DNA from: Sphingobacteriia bacterium
GTDB taxonomy: Bacteria > Bacteroidota > Bacteroidia > Bacteroidales > UBA7960
Direction: 5' to 3'
NCBI GenBank assembly: GCA_011390785.1
Contig: JAABRR010000010.1
Coordinates: 68,784-132,783 of the forward strand
Length of the DNA: 64,000 bases
Shown piece after piece: positions 36,482 to 47,300 of this stretch. The translations under genes and the position numbers were made by a program. How positions within the stretch are numbered: position 1 is the first letter of the stretch; every line of letters starts with the position of its first letter. Below the pieces are notes generated by a model. The model had not been told where the DNA came from and ran no database searches. It worked only from the letters and a program-made list of their open reading frames with translations.

Positions 36482-37654
36482 ATGTTAAACATCATTATGT
36501 TTGGCCCACCCGGGGCAGGTAAAGGTACACAATCGGAAAAACTGATGTCTGAGTACAATCTAACCTATATCAGTACAGGTGAACTATTGCGAGAGGAGAT
36601 AAAGCAGGAAACAGAAATTGGCAAGAAAGTAAAAGAAGGCATTGAAGGGGGTGGCCTGGCAGATGATGAAACCATTGTGAAGCTTATTAATAAAGCCATA
36701 AAAGCCCATCAGGGTAGTGAAGGATTCCTCTTTGACGGTTTTCCGCGGACTTATGTTCAGGCCTATATTCTGGATGGGTTGTTTTTAAGAATACACCATA
36801 AAATTACCCGGATATTTATCCTGGAGCTACCCGATGAAATTTGCAAACAACGACTTTTGCAACGAGCCAAAGAGCAGGACAGAAAAGACGATAAAGAAGC
36901 TGTTATAAAGAAACGTTTGCAGGAATACCATCAAAAAACCCTTCCCCTACTCGACTTTTACAAAAATACCGGTTTGCTGACACGAATCAATGCTTCGGGT
37001 ACATCAGAAGAAATATTTTCGCGCATACAGCACTACATAAATGAAGATATAAGAAAAAGATCGATAAATGTAGTTATGTTTGGCCATCCGGGTGCAGGAA
37101 TGACAACCCAGGCCACCAGGCTCGCCGAAGAGCTGGATTTAAAAAGCATATCAACCCGCGAGATTCTTCAAAAAGAAGTAAAAGCAAATACTCCATTGGG
37201 AAAACAAATTCAACCCTACATGGAAAAAGGTTTGCTGTTGCCCGATGAAATTGTAATCCGTCTGATAGAAAAAGAATTGCTCGAAACGAACGGAAATGGT
37301 AGAGGATACATTTTTAAAGGTTATCCGCGTACTCTTGTGCAAGCTTATATTCTTGATGGAATCTTAAAGAAAAAAGGACTTGGAATAACCTGTGTTATCA
37401 ACCTTCAGGTAAATTATATTGAGTTGATGAAACGTTTGGATGAACGCAGCAGAACCAACAAGAAAATGCCCTACGACAGAACAGCTGCCACCATTGTTGC
37501 CCGCCTCGAAGAACATGAACAGCACAGCAGGGGTGTTCTTGATTATTACCGTGAGCACAACCAGGTAATTGATGTTGACGGCCTGGGTAATATTGATGAA
37601 GTGTATCAAAGAATTCTTGAGCCCGTTACAAGGGCCAGCAGAAACTTAAGGTAA
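36482..37654 (+). CDS. adk: Tandem adenylate kinase fusion with a degenerate second domain
   Basis: At 390 residues it is about twice the usual adenylate kinase length. Domain 1 (1-187) is complete: P-loop GPPGAGKGT with Lys14, STGELLR, FDGFPRT with Asp85, and the LID/catalytic segment DRKDDKEAVIKKRL. It should interconvert ATP, ADP and AMP. Domain 2 (about 192-390) aligns throughout but has the P-loop GHPGAGMTT (Lys replaced by Met207), STREILQ in place of STGELLR, and FKGYPRT (Asp replaced by Lys279). It is therefore probably inactive. Both domains share the unusual VQAYILDG helix, which suggests an internal duplication in this lineage. No separate adk gene is seen in the window, and the gene has its own promoter. 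Confidence 0.88.
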   Translation: MLNIIMFGPPGAGKGTQSEKLMSEYNLTYISTGELLREEIKQETEIGKKVKEGIEGGGLADDETIVKLINKAIKAHQGSEGFLFDGFPRTYVQAYILDGLFLRIHHKITRIFILELPDEICKQRLLQRAKEQDRKDDKEAVIKKRLQEYHQKTLPLLDFYKNTGLLTRINASGTSEEIFSRIQHYINEDIRKRSINVVMFGHPGAGMTTQATRLAEELDLKSISTREILQKEVKANTPLGKQIQPYMEKGLLLPDEIVIRLIEKELLETNGNGRGYIFKGYPRTLVQAYILDGILKKKGLGITCVINLQVNYIELMKRLDERSRTNKKMPYDRTAATIVARLEEHEQHSRGVLDYYREHNQVIDVDGLGNIDEVYQRILEPVTRASRNLR

Positions 37655-37715
37655 CATTTGTTCGTCTTGCTTATCAAACTTTAATAAACACTGGCATTTC
37701 AACTAATATTATTTA

Positions 37716-38390
37716 ATGGAATATCAATTAATTTACGAGTGGATTGGCTATACTGGTTCGGTAATTATTGCTATTTCACTAATGATGAGTTCGATAATTA
37801 AGCTAAGATGGTTAAATTTACTGGGTGCTTCCATTTTTTCTGCTTATGGATTTATTATTGGGGCTATGCCTGTGGCTTTTCTCAATCTTTTTATTGCGTT
37901 GGTAAATATCTATTTTTTGTTTAAAATCCATACCCGAAAAGACTTCTTTACTATTCTTCAAATCCTTCCGGGTAATCTTTATTTTAACCATCTGATAAAC
38001 TTTTTCAAAAAAGACATTGAATATTATTTTCCCGGATTTTACCAAAACTTTAAAAACAGCACTTACAATACTGATGATTGTATTTGCTTTTTTCTTCTTA
38101 ATAACGCTAGCGTAGCCGGAATTTTTATGGGCAAAAAATCAAATGTCGAAAGTGATTCCAAACTATCGGGCGAATTAAGTATTGAATTGGATTTTGCCTT
38201 ACCGGAGTACCGCGATTTTAAATTAGGTAAATATCTTTACACCCAAAATCAAAGTTTTTTCAAAGATTTGGGTATTAAAAAACTAAGTACCTCAGTGGAT
38301 AATAACAAACATTATCTATACTTAAAAAAAATGGGGTTTACTAAAGAAAAAAAAGCAGGCAAATCAATCCTTGTTAAAGAGTTAACCTAA
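37716..38390 (+). CDS. YgjV-type membrane domain fused to a GNAT-like domain
   Basis: A 224-residue protein. The first 75 residues contain three membrane helices typical of the YgjV family (EWIGYTGSVIIAISLMMSS, LRWLNLLGASIFSAYGFIIG, PVAFLNLFIALVNIYFLFKI). The rest is cytoplasmic and follows the GNAT acetyltransferase pattern: ELSIELDFALPEYRDFKLGKYLY is strand beta-4 and the acetyl-CoA loop, and KLSTSVDNNKHYLYLKKMGF is the closing motif. The exact pyrophosphate loop Q/RxxGxG/A is weak (RDFKLGKYL). It might acetylate a membrane-near substrate. The next gene is 13 bases downstream, so the two form an operon. Confidence 0.75.
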   Translation: MEYQLIYEWIGYTGSVIIAISLMMSSIIKLRWLNLLGASIFSAYGFIIGAMPVAFLNLFIALVNIYFLFKIHTRKDFFTILQILPGNLYFNHLINFFKKDIEYYFPGFYQNFKNSTYNTDDCICFFLLNNASVAGIFMGKKSNVESDSKLSGELSIELDFALPEYRDFKLGKYLYTQNQSFFKDLGIKKLSTSVDNNKHYLYLKKMGFTKEKKAGKSILVKELT

Positions 38391-38403
38391 CAACTTAGCA
38401 AAA

Positions 38404-39234
38404 ATGAAAAAACATTTACTTACTTTATTAGCCTTTATTATTACCCTGGCAGGAGCCTATTATACCCGCACAACCGGACCAACAAAACCAGTTAAAGGCA
38501 TCATTCAGGTTAATGAGAATAACATAGAATATAAGCTTATACGCACTTATGCAAAAGAAGGTGATGCACCTGTAAAAATTGAAGTTTTAGATAAAGAAGT
38601 ATCAGGCAGTTTTATTTATAAAAGAACACCCAGCCATGACGATTGGCAACAAATGCCTTTACAAAGGGAAGGAGACTTTCTGGTTGCCTATATACCCCAT
38701 CAGCCGCCTGCAGGAAAGATTATGTACCAGGTAAGTCTTTCCGATGACAAAAAAATGCATAAACTTACTGAAGAACCAATAGTAATAAGATTTAGGGGCG
38801 ATGTACCAGCCTGGGTAATGATACCGCACATATTATTTATGTTTGCCGCTATGCTTTTAAGTACCAGAACCGGATTAGCTGCAGTATTTAAGGAAAAAAC
38901 CTTTAGACTTACACTTTTCACAGTTATTTTATTAGGGTTGGGGGGATTGGTTTTCGGCCCCATTGTACAAAAATTTGCTTTCGGGGCTTACTGGACAGGC
39001 TGGCCCTTTGGAACCGACCTCACCGATAACAAAACGGCATTTGCTTTTCTGTTTTGGTTATTTGCACTTTGGATGACATGGAAAAATCGGAATCACCGCA
39101 CCTGGGTTATCGTTGCATCGGTTGTATTGCTCCTAATATATCTTATACCGCATAGCATGATGGGCTCTGAGATTGATTATACCCAACTGCCGAATGAGAA
39201 CCAGAAAGGGATATCTCTAACATCTGATCTCTAA
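38404..39234 (+). CDS. Conserved membrane protein of unknown function
   Basis: A 276-residue protein. An N-terminal signal-anchor (LLTLLAFIITLAGAYYT) is followed by a periplasmic domain of about 105 residues with an Ig-like series of strands (SGSFIYKRTPSHDDWQQMPL, FLVAYIPHQPPAGKIMYQVSL). Four C-terminal membrane helices then begin at WVMIPHILFMFAAMLLSTRTG. A conserved-looking loop, FGAYWTGWPFGTDLTDNK, lies between the second and third of these. I do not recognise a named family. The gene follows the YgjV-GNAT gene by 13 bases and converges on secA with 16 bases between. Confidence 0.65.
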   Translation: MKKHLLTLLAFIITLAGAYYTRTTGPTKPVKGIIQVNENNIEYKLIRTYAKEGDAPVKIEVLDKEVSGSFIYKRTPSHDDWQQMPLQREGDFLVAYIPHQPPAGKIMYQVSLSDDKKMHKLTEEPIVIRFRGDVPAWVMIPHILFMFAAMLLSTRTGLAAVFKEKTFRLTLFTVILLGLGGLVFGPIVQKFAFGAYWTGWPFGTDLTDNKTAFAFLFWLFALWMTWKNRNHRTWVIVASVVLLLIYLIPHSMMGSEIDYTQLPNENQKGISLTSDL

Positions 39235-39250
39235 CATCTGGTATTCAATC

Positions 39251-42200
39251 CTATTTCCCGTGGCAATTCTTGTATTTCTTACCACTTCCACAAGGACATT
39301 GTTCGTTTCTACCAACCTTTTTCTCCACGCGCACAGGTTCAACATTTCTACGGCCCTGGGCACCACCAGCCACATCACTCCTACCTGCATTTAAGCGGCT
39401 CATATCTGTGCGACGAGGTGCTTCTGCAGCTTTCAACTGGGTTGAATCGTTTATTGGAAGTCGGGCTTTTAAAAGGAAAGAGATAATGTCTTTATTTACT
39501 ATTTGAACCAGTGTTTTGAAGAGTTCAAACGATTCAAATTTATAGATAAGCAGAGGGTCCTTTTGTTCGTAGGTAGCATTTTGAACCGACTGTTTAAGAT
39601 CATCCATTTCGCGCAGATGTTCTTTCCACGCATTATCAATTATGGCCAGTGTAATGCTCTTTTCGATAGATAGCGACACTTCGCGTCCTTCAGATTCAAA
39701 TGATTTTTTTAGATTTGCCAGCACATTCAGCGTTTTCATACCATCTGATACGGGTATGGCAATATTCTCATATCTTTCGCCGGCATTTTCGTAAACATCG
39801 CGAATAACAGGATAAGCCTGTTTTGAGATAGTTTCAATCTTACTGCGATATTTCAGGGTAGCTTCGGCAAAAACACTTTCTGTAATTTTTGAAACCTTTG
39901 AATCGGCAAAACCTTCTTCATTAAGAGAAACATCGATTCCCATGTTCCTGATCATTTCCATTTTCAGGCCTTCAAGATCACCTGTCTCATGATGTTCACT
40001 CACAGTCTGCTCACAAACATCATACATCATGTTTGAAAGATCAACAGCCAGTCTTTCACCAAAAAGTGCGTTACGACGTTTTTTGTAGATCACCTCACGC
40101 TGGGCGTTCATTACATCGTCATACTCGAGCAATCTTTTCCTAATACCGAAGTTGTTTTCCTCTACTTTCTTCTGAGCACGCTCAATAGAATTGGTAATCA
40201 TTGAATGTTGGATTACTTCACCTTCCTGCAAACCAAGACGATCCATTATTCGACTTATACGATCGGAACCAAAAATACGCATCAGATCATCTTCAAGAGA
40301 TACAAAGAACTGAGAAGAACCTGGATCTCCCTGACGCCCTGCCCTACCGCGCAGCTGCCTGTCCACCCTTCTTGATTCGTGTCTCTCAGTACCAATAATC
40401 GCCAAACCACCGGCCTCACGAACCCCATGCCCCAGCTTAATGTCAGTACCCCTACCTGCCATGTTGGTGGCAATGGTAACAGCTCCGGCCTTACCTGCTT
40501 CAGCAACCACCTGTGCTTCGCGCTGGTGCTGCTTAGCATTCAATATATTATGCTTTATCTTTCTCATACTGAGCATTTTGCTCAATAGTTCTGATATTTC
40601 TACCGATGTGGTACCTACCAAAACAGGCCTGCCATTGTTAACCAGGTTTACGATTTCATCAATTACGGCATTATATTTTTCGCGCTTTGTTTTGTAAACC
40701 AAATCTTCCATATCAGACCTTTTAATGGGCCTGTTGGTAGGAATAACAACTACATCAAGTTTGTAGATGTTCCAGAGTTCGCCGGCTTCTGTTTCAGCAG
40801 TACCTGTCATACCCGCCAGTTTGCTGTACATCCGGAAATAATTCTGAAGCGTAATGGTAGCATAGGTTTGAGTAACGGCTTCAATCTTAACATTTTCTTT
40901 GGCTTCAATTGCCTGATGCAGTCCATCGGAATACCGACGACCTTCCATGATACGCCCTGTTTGCTCATCAACAATCTTCACCTTATTGTCCATGATAACG
41001 TATTCGGTATCCTTTTCAAAAAGGGTGTAGGCTTTTAGCAACTGATTAATAGTATGTACTCTTTCCGACTTAGCTGAAAAATCATCCAGAAGCTGACTTT
41101 TCCTTTCAATTCTTTCCTTTTCAGGAAGTGTGCTTTTTTCCAAATCTGCCATTTCTGCGCCTATATCAGGCAAAATAAAGAAATCAGGATCATCAGAAGC
41201 ACCCGTTACCAGGTCAAGTCCTTTTTCTGTAAGTTCAATAGAATTGTTTTTCTCTTCAATAACAAAATACAATTCATCATCAATAATATGCATATGCTTA
41301 TTCTGCTCCTGCATATAAAAATTTTCTGTTTTCTGCAGAATGGTTTTCATACCCGGTTCAGAAAGAAGCTTGATAAGGGCTTTATTTTTGGGCAACCCTC
41401 TGAAACAACGCAACAGCAGTTCTCCCCCTTTTTTATCATCAACCTTTTCACCATCTTTGGGCAAAAGTAGTCTTCGTGCTTCTGCAATTAAATTGGTAAT
41501 TAGTGTTCGCTGCGCCGAAACGAGCCTTTCAACTTTAGGCTTCATTTCATGGAACTCATGCTTTTCGCCCTGGGGGGTTGGCCCTGAAATAATCAATGGT
41601 GTACGTGCATCGTCAATCAAAACTGAGTCAACCTCATCCACAATTGAATAATTATGCTTGCGCTGCACCAATTCTTCCGGGTTGCGAACCATGTTGTCTC
41701 GCAGATAATCGAACCCAAATTCGTTATTTGTACCGTAGGTAACATCGGCAAGGTAGGCTTTTCTTCTTTCTTCAGAGCTGGGTTGATGCTTGTCAACACA
41801 ATCCACTTTCAAGCCATGAAATTCAAAAAGCATACCCATCCACTCGGAGTCACGTTTGGCGAGATAGTCGTTAACGGTAACTACGTGCACACCTTTGCCC
41901 GGTAATGCATTAAGATAAACAGGCAGCGTGGCTACAAGGGTTTTACCTTCACCGGTAGCCATTTCTGCAATTTTTCCTTTATGTAAGTGAATACCCCCAA
42001 TAAGCTGCACGTCGTAGTGAACCATATCCCAGGTAATTTCGTTACCACCAGCCATCCACGAATTATTAAAGAAGGCAGACTCTCCCCTGATTTCAATACT
42101 TGGGCGGCTGGCTGCAAGGTTTCTGTCGAAATCGGTTGCCGTAACTTCAATTACTTCATTTTCTTTAAATCTCCGGGCGGTTTCCTTTACAACGGCAAAA

Positions 42201-42529
42201 GCTTCTGGTAAAATATCAACCAGAATTTTTTCTGTTTTTTCTGATTGTATTTTTTCCAGTTCATCAATACGATTGAAAAGTTTTTCCTTTTCATCCATAT
42301 CCATATCGTAAGATTCAGCCTTTTTTTTCAGCTCTGTGATCTGTTCGGTTTCTTCTTTAATATTGTCGGAAATTCGTTGCTTGAATTCGAAGGTTTTGGC
42401 ACGCAATTCATCATTGGTAAGCTTCTCGATAGAACCATAAACATCATGAATCGCCTTTACCAGAGGCATTACTTCTTTTAAATCGCGGGTGGCCTTATCG
42501 CCAAAGAGTTTCTTAAATATATTCAACAT
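39251..42529 (-). CDS. secA: Preprotein translocase ATPase SecA
   Basis: This 1092-residue motor of Sec-dependent protein export is longer than the E. coli form because of inserts in the motor region, a normal feature in Bacteroidota. It shows Walker A ([14 protein letters not shown]), the [15 protein letters not shown] Walker B, the [17 protein letters not shown] motif, the helicase motif [13 protein letters not shown] and the arginine-finger block [13 protein letters not shown]. At the C-terminus is the zinc-binding tail [12 protein letters not shown], which binds SecB or lipids. A -7 box (TACCTTTG, minus strand, 42591-42598) lies about 60 bases before the start. Confidence 0.97.
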   Translation of the reverse strand: MLNIFKKLFGDKATRDLKEVMPLVKAIHDVYGSIEKLTNDELRAKTFEFKQRISDNIKEETEQITELKKKAESYDMDMDEKEKLFNRIDELEKIQSEKTEKILVDILPEAFAVVKETARRFKENEVIEVTATDFDRNLAASRPSIEIRGESAFFNNSWMAGGNEITWDMVHYDVQLIGGIHLHKGKIAEMATGEGKTLVATLPVYLNALPGKGVHVVTVNDYLAKRDSEWMGMLFEFHGLKVDCVDKHQPSSEERRKAYLADVTYGTNNEFGFDYLRDNMVRNPEELVQRKHNYSIVDEVDSVLIDDARTPLIISGPTPQGEKHEFHEMKPKVERLVSAQRTLITNLIAEARRLLLPKDGEKVDDKKGGELLLRCFRGLPKNKALIKLLSEPGMKTILQKTENFYMQEQNKHMHIIDDELYFVIEEKNNSIELTEKGLDLVTGASDDPDFFILPDIGAEMADLEKSTLPEKERIERKSQLLDDFSAKSERVHTINQLLKAYTLFEKDTEYVIMDNKVKIVDEQTGRIMEGRRYSDGLHQAIEAKENVKIEAVTQTYATITLQNYFRMYSKLAGMTGTAETEAGELWNIYKLDVVVIPTNRPIKRSDMEDLVYKTKREKYNAVIDEIVNLVNNGRPVLVGTTSVEISELLSKMLSMRKIKHNILNAKQHQREAQVVAEAGKAGAVTIATNMAGRGTDIKLGHGVREAGGLAIIGTERHESRRVDRQLRGRAGRQGDPGSSQFFVSLEDDLMRIFGSDRISRIMDRLGLQEGEVIQHSMITNSIERAQKKVEENNFGIRKRLLEYDDVMNAQREVIYKKRRNALFGERLAVDLSNMMYDVCEQTVSEHHETGDLEGLKMEMIRNMGIDVSLNEEGFADSKVSKITESVFAEATLKYRSKIETISKQAYPVIRDVYENAGERYENIAIPVSDGMKTLNVLANLKKSFESEGREVSLSIEKSITLAIIDNAWKEHLREMDDLKQSVQNATYEQKDPLLIYKFESFELFKTLVQIVNKDIISFLLKARLPINDSTQLKAAEAPRRTDMSRLNAGRSDVAGGAQGRRNVEPVRVEKKVGRNEQCPCGSGKKYKNCHGK

Positions 42530-42590
42530 AAATAGTGTATGTTTTATAATTATATTTTACATATAACCGGGTAAGGAAAATGGCAAAACA

Positions 42591-42598
42591 CAAAGGTA
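42591..42598 (-). promoter_or_regulatory. -7 promoter box of secA
   Basis: Read on the minus strand the sequence is TACCTTTG, matching TAnnTTTG, 61 bases upstream of the secA start. No TTG is found at the expected -33 distance. Confidence 0.45.
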
Positions 42599-42681
42599 GT
42601 GCAATTAGGCAAAAAAATGATCAGAGAAAAGGGTTTATTAAAAGGATTAAAAAAGCCGGTATGGTAACCGGCTCACTTTAT

Positions 42682-42903
42682 TTAGTATTCATCCTCGTGA
42701 AAAAAGAAGTCATCCTTTGTTGGATAATCGGGCCAGATGTCTTCAATGCTATCATAAACATCACCTTCATCCTCAATTTCCTGTAAGTTTTCAATAACCT
42801 CCATGGGAGCACCCGATCTGAGTGCATAATCTATAAGCTCTTCCTTTGTTGCCGGCCAGGGAGCATCTTCAAGTTTAGAAGCCAATTCTAAAGTCCAATA
42901 CAT
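42682..42903 (-). CDS. DUF2795 protein
   Basis: A 73-residue acidic protein starting MYWTLELASKLED (ATG at 42903; a TTG two codons upstream is less likely). The sequence ATKEELIDYALRSGAPMEVIENLQ and the end IWPDYPTKDDFFF are nearly invariant hallmarks of the short DUF2795 proteins of Bacteroidota. No function is established. It lies upstream of secA on the same strand, 152 bases away, with a possible secA promoter between, and may be partly cotranscribed with it. Confidence 0.85.
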   Translation of the reverse strand: MYWTLELASKLEDAPWPATKEELIDYALRSGAPMEVIENLQEIEDEGDVYDSIEDIWPDYPTKDDFFFHEDEY

Positions 42904-43055
42904 ATCCAAATGGGGTTTAAAATTTTTGCAAAAGTAATTTTTTTATTATTAATTCCAAGAAAAAAACGTTTGGCTTGCCAATCTGTTTGTTGCTAACGTA
43001 AAAAACAGCTTGTTGTTTAGCATAAAATCAATTTATTCTTTTGAATGTAATGGTT

Positions 43056-43086
43056 TTGCTACTTTAAATATTATATCCTAGCTTTG
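43056..43086 (+). promoter_or_regulatory. Bacteroidota-type promoter of the pyridoxamine kinase gene
   Basis: TTG at 43056-43058, 20 bases, then TAGCTTTG at 43079-43086. The ATG follows 34 bases after the -7 box. Confidence 0.7.
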
Positions 43087-43119
43087 GTTAAAAATTATTG
43101 ATTTAAAATATTGAGACTT

Positions 43120-43992
43120 ATGGTAACCCAATCAAATAAACTTATAGCCGTGCACGACCTTTCGGGTATTGGAAGAGTTTCTTTAACCAGTGTAATCCCT
43201 ATTCTGTCGTCAATGGGTGTTCAGGTTTGCCCATTACCAACAGCTGTTTTGTCTTCTCATACCCAGTATTCTGATTTTTATAAAGTAGATTTAACTGACC
43301 ATCTCATCCCTTTTATTAACCATTGGAAAAAGCTGGAACTGAAATTTGATGCCATTTATAGTGGTTACCTTGCATCGGCAGCACAGGTAGAAATTGTAGA
43401 GCATCTGATTGATGAGTTTTATCATAAGGAATTATTGGTAGTTATTGATCCGGTTATGGGTGATAATGGAGCGCGCTACGCATCTCTGGGTCATGAATTG
43501 ACTATTGAAATGCAACGGCTGATAGCAAAAGCCGACATTATCACTCCCAATCTTACCGAGGCAGCTATGCTGCTAAATGAAGATTACAATGAAAAGATAA
43601 ACCTGGAAACATTAAAAGAATGGCTTGTAAGACTTTCAGAAAATGGCCCGTCAACAGTAATTATTACCAGCGTACCTGAATTACCCCTCAACAAAATGAC
43701 ATCAGTAATTGCTTATGACAGCAAATCAAAGAGATTTTGGAAGGTATCATGCCATTATCTCCCGGCCAATTACCCCGGAACCGGCGACTCATTTACAAGT
43801 GTTTTAACGGGTTCATTACTACAAGGCGATAGTTTGCCTATTGCTTTAGACAGGGCTGTGCAGTTTATTTCTTATGGTGTACGGGCTACTTTTGGACATT
43901 CTTATGATACTAGGGAAGGCATTATTCTGGAAAGAATTTTGAAAAACCTTGATAATCCGGTGGCTATGGGAACCTATGAGTTATTAGATTAA
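43120..43992 (+). CDS. pdxY: Pyridoxamine/pyridoxal kinase
   Basis: A 290-residue ribokinase-like enzyme that phosphorylates pyridoxal, pyridoxamine or pyridoxine. The start is ATG 43120; a TTG three codons earlier is in frame but less likely. It shows the N-terminal substrate segment KLIAVHDLSGIGRVSLTS, the VVIDPVMGDNGARY region that binds ATP and magnesium, ITPNLTEAAML and the catalytic-Asp anion-hole motif NYPGTGDSFTSVLTG. The gene has its own promoter and no vitamin B6 neighbours. PdxY and PdxK/ThiD-type assignment is by best resemblance to the pyridoxamine kinase group. Confidence 0.88.
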   Translation: MVTQSNKLIAVHDLSGIGRVSLTSVIPILSSMGVQVCPLPTAVLSSHTQYSDFYKVDLTDHLIPFINHWKKLELKFDAIYSGYLASAAQVEIVEHLIDEFYHKELLVVIDPVMGDNGARYASLGHELTIEMQRLIAKADIITPNLTEAAMLLNEDYNEKINLETLKEWLVRLSENGPSTVIITSVPELPLNKMTSVIAYDSKSKRFWKVSCHYLPANYPGTGDSFTSVLTGSLLQGDSLPIALDRAVQFISYGVRATFGHSYDTREGIILERILKNLDNPVAMGTYELLD

Positions 43993-44072
43993 TAGAAAAA
44001 TATTCATTTTCCCGGCAATCTATTTTTTACTTTCTCCTTTTATTTTTTATTTATTTCTCTTCATCACCCCAG

Positions 44073-44273
44073 ATGATCATAAATTTTTTATTGTCAAAAG
44101 TAGCAGAAAGCAGAATTCTTATTCTTATTTACTTTCTAAGCATTGGAGGGTATCTTCAAAGTCAACCAACAGGCAACTATTCAATTGGTTTTGAAGCTAC
44201 GCCATCGTTTATACAGCCTGATCGGATGCCCTTTTGGTTACTGGCTAATCAGTGTGAAGACATCACTTTTTAA
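44073..44273 (+). pseudogene. Remnant of a capsule-assembly Wzi-type outer membrane protein gene
   Basis: This 66-codon frame encodes a signal-peptide-like start (LILIYFLSIGGYLQS) followed by SIGFEATPSFIQPDRMPFWLLANQ. The last part matches the beginning of the mature Wzi-type barrel proteins of Bacteroidota, in which a PFWLxANQ/R-x-G segment is the first conserved block. The frame then ends (CEDITF, stop) instead of running on for 400 or more residues. Directly after comes a bidirectional terminator and the large hydrolase gene on the other strand. It is best read as the 5' end of a gene whose body was deleted. Confidence 0.6.
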
Positions 44274-44293
44274 TATGCTTCCACGGGATATTC

Positions 44294-44324
44294 AGGCAGT
44301 ATGTTTTTTAAAAACATACTGCCT
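44294..44324. terminator. Bidirectional hairpin terminator
   Basis: Perfect inverted repeat: AGGCAGTATGTTTTT paired with AAAACATACTGCCT around a minimal loop. It lies 9 bases after the stop of the minus-strand hydrolase gene and 20 bases after the end of the Wzi remnant on the plus strand. Confidence 0.75.
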
Positions 44325-44333
44325 GTTTAACCA

Positions 44334-47300
44334 TTACTTTTTGATAAATCGATGCGTAAACAGCTGATCTTTATTGAAAATCCTGATAAAGAATATCCCT
44401 TCCTTTAAAGAAGAAATATCCAACAGTATTTCAGCACCTTCAAGATTACCTTCAAGAACTTTCGATCCCTGGATATTGATAATTTCGTATCGGCCCGATT
44501 GGGCTTGTTCATTCAGCATTATGTGTAATTTTTCTTTCGCCGGATTTGGATATATAAATCCACCGTTAAAAGTTATTTCATCAACGGCAACATCCATATT
44601 GGTAACTTCAATTTCTATTTCAGCAGAAAGATTGGAACCATCAAGTGTTACGAAACGTAGGATTGCTGTTCCATTGACTGTAGAAGCGTTGGCATAAATT
44701 CTTCGGTTAGCCCTGGTAAACAAAAGGTTGGACGGGTTTTCAACAAATTCAAAGTCCCACCGATCGTAAAACAACTCTTCTGGAATAAAATCAATAGTAA
44801 CGAAAATTTCGTCATCAGGACCGTCGAAAATTCTTTTATCATCGACCGTGCCAACCTCAAAGGTTGTTGCCATTGCATAATCAAAATTGCCAATAGGTTT
44901 TTCTGGTAAATCCTGAACATTTCCATCAAAGGAAATAAAAACAGAACTAAATTTAGGAACAGTTACGAGCATTCCATCAGAAATATCCATGGCTTCTTCA
45001 CTAACAATAACATCAAGAGAATTAAAAGATGTTGAAGTTATAGTAACCATTTTACCGTTGGCTGGGGTTCCAACTTCATCGGGTAAATCAAGCTGGATGA
45101 TATAGTCATTTTCAAAATCGCGGCTCAACAAAACTACAGCATATTCTCCATCATTATGGTAAGCATGAACCCCCATGGAAGGCATGTTGACTTCAATGCC
45201 ATTATCATTGTAAATATTGCGGATAGTCTGAAAACTGGTTGGCAGAATTTCGCCACCTTTTGCTATGTTGTTGAAGAGCCTTATTTGATGATAAAGCGGA
45301 CGTTTGGCCAGTGTAACCGGGTTTTCGAGCAAACGCCATTGCCCACCTTCGAGAGCAAATGCACTGGTTAAACCAACACCTGTTTCCATGGCAGTTAGAT
45401 AATAATCAAGGAAAGTAACTGCCTGGCCGGCAGTGCCATTGTATTCGTTGCGGGTAAGGTTTCCTTCGTACATGTACTGGGGTACAATACGGTTCATTCC
45501 TCTCTGCAACATTTCGTAAAATATTGCTTTCAAACCGTTTATCTTTCCAGACATCTGCGCGTAAGAATTCTTGTGGTAATCAAGCTGTGATTGTCCAACC
45601 GGAATGGCAGGATCATAATTAAGATTACCACCAAGATAACCACTTATGGAAAGCATATCCATTTGTCCGTTTTCATTGGTAAAGAGAGAATTGTGTAAGC
45701 CATAATTCTCATCCGGACTTCTTCCGCTTAACGAAACCCACATCTTATCTTCATCAAAATAAGATGAACTTTTCATTTTTTCTTCAATTACTTCGGCTGC
45801 CCATTGAGAGTAATTGGCATAATTTGAACCAAAGGCATCAGCACCATGGGAAGCATATCCCCAAACTTCATTGCCCATTTCCATGATGATTCCATTTAAG
45901 GTTTCAGAAAAAGGCTGATCGTAACCTTCAGCAATTCTTACATCGCCCCAGGTGGTTCCTGCCGGTGCATTAAGGTACTCAATCATATGGCTAAAGGTGT
46001 TGGTATTGTTAATCCAGTCGGTTTCGCTGTTTACACCAAGGGTAAGAAAGGCGTAATCGCCATGTAACGAACTCAGGTAAGCAATATCGCCAAAAGTAAG
46101 GTGTAGTTGCTGGAAAGGACCCACAGAGCCTGAAAAACTCTCGTAATTGGCATCAATGGCTCCCCAGCGCAATCCTGCAGGTTTCAGCTCTTCCAATATT
46201 TCCATACCCACAGATGTAAACTTACTGCCAGGAACATACCGTTCTTTTATGTGAAGCTGAACATCATCAATAACCACGGTACCTAACTTTTTAAAACTGA
46301 ATTCAATCTTCCAGCTTCTTAATGCATCCTGTATTCCCGGAAATTCGAATACATATTCATTCCATGCACTTGTAGGTGTTACCGTACCTGAGTGAGCCAC
46401 CACCGTGCCTCCTACATCACGAAATATCCTGAAGTCGACTGCTTCTCCCAAATAATCAGATTCCGCTTTCATGGCAAAGCTAAATCGATAATTAAAAGAT
46501 GGATCCATAACAATACTGGCACCAGAGCGTATCCACTCCCCATTGGCTACCTGAACACGGGCTGATTTCAAGCCATCATACGGATCAGCTGTTTCAACGC
46601 GAAACACGGTACCATTCGATTTCTCCATATTCATGGTTTGAAGAACTTCGTTGGTAACGTTATTAACGAAGCGTGGATCTTCAAAAGAATTATGCCCTAC
46701 TTTATTGGAAAGAAATACTGAATTTAAAGAAAAGCTGGCTTCAACACCTATTCCTGTTGAAGGAGCCAGATTTTCCAGTTCGAAGCTTACCAAACCCACG
46801 TAGGTATCTTCGGCGGGATTGTCCCATTCGAATGGGTTGGTTGAAATATTAACCGGAGCTGACGGCGCAGATTCGTTTAAGGCTGCATCAATTGCAGAAA
46901 CTGTAACGGAGTATTCAGTCTCAGTATCCAGGGGTGAAATTTTATAGGTTGTGCCCAGGATAGGATCTGGATTTACAGGTTCAGAATCACCATTGATGTA
47001 AAGGTTGTAGCCTAAAACCACAGTTTCTCCATCGGTTGATTCGTCCCATTCCAAACTAATACTGAAAGATGTTGACTCAGTTACCTGCAAACCTTCGGGT
47101 GTGGTAGGCGGAATATTATCTTCCGGATAAGTTGTAAAACTCAGCACCGGTGATAAGGGAGAATAGTTTATTGAATTATCAACAGATAATACGAATACCT
47201 CGTAGTCAGTTTCCTTTGATAACCCAATCAAATTCATACTGGTTTGTGCAACAGGTTCTTGTGTAAACGGATTTCCATTAACATACACCATATATCCTGC

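Noticed and set aside
41340-41651. 103-codon plus-strand frame
   Set aside because: Antisense to secA; its openness follows from the codon pattern of that gene.
39251-42529. Unusual length of SecA as evidence of a fusion
   Set aside because: Inserts of this kind and a length near 1090 are normal for Bacteroidota.
42580-42786. 68-codon plus-strand frame
   Set aside because: Overlaps the well-supported DUF2795 gene on the other strand and has no domain features.
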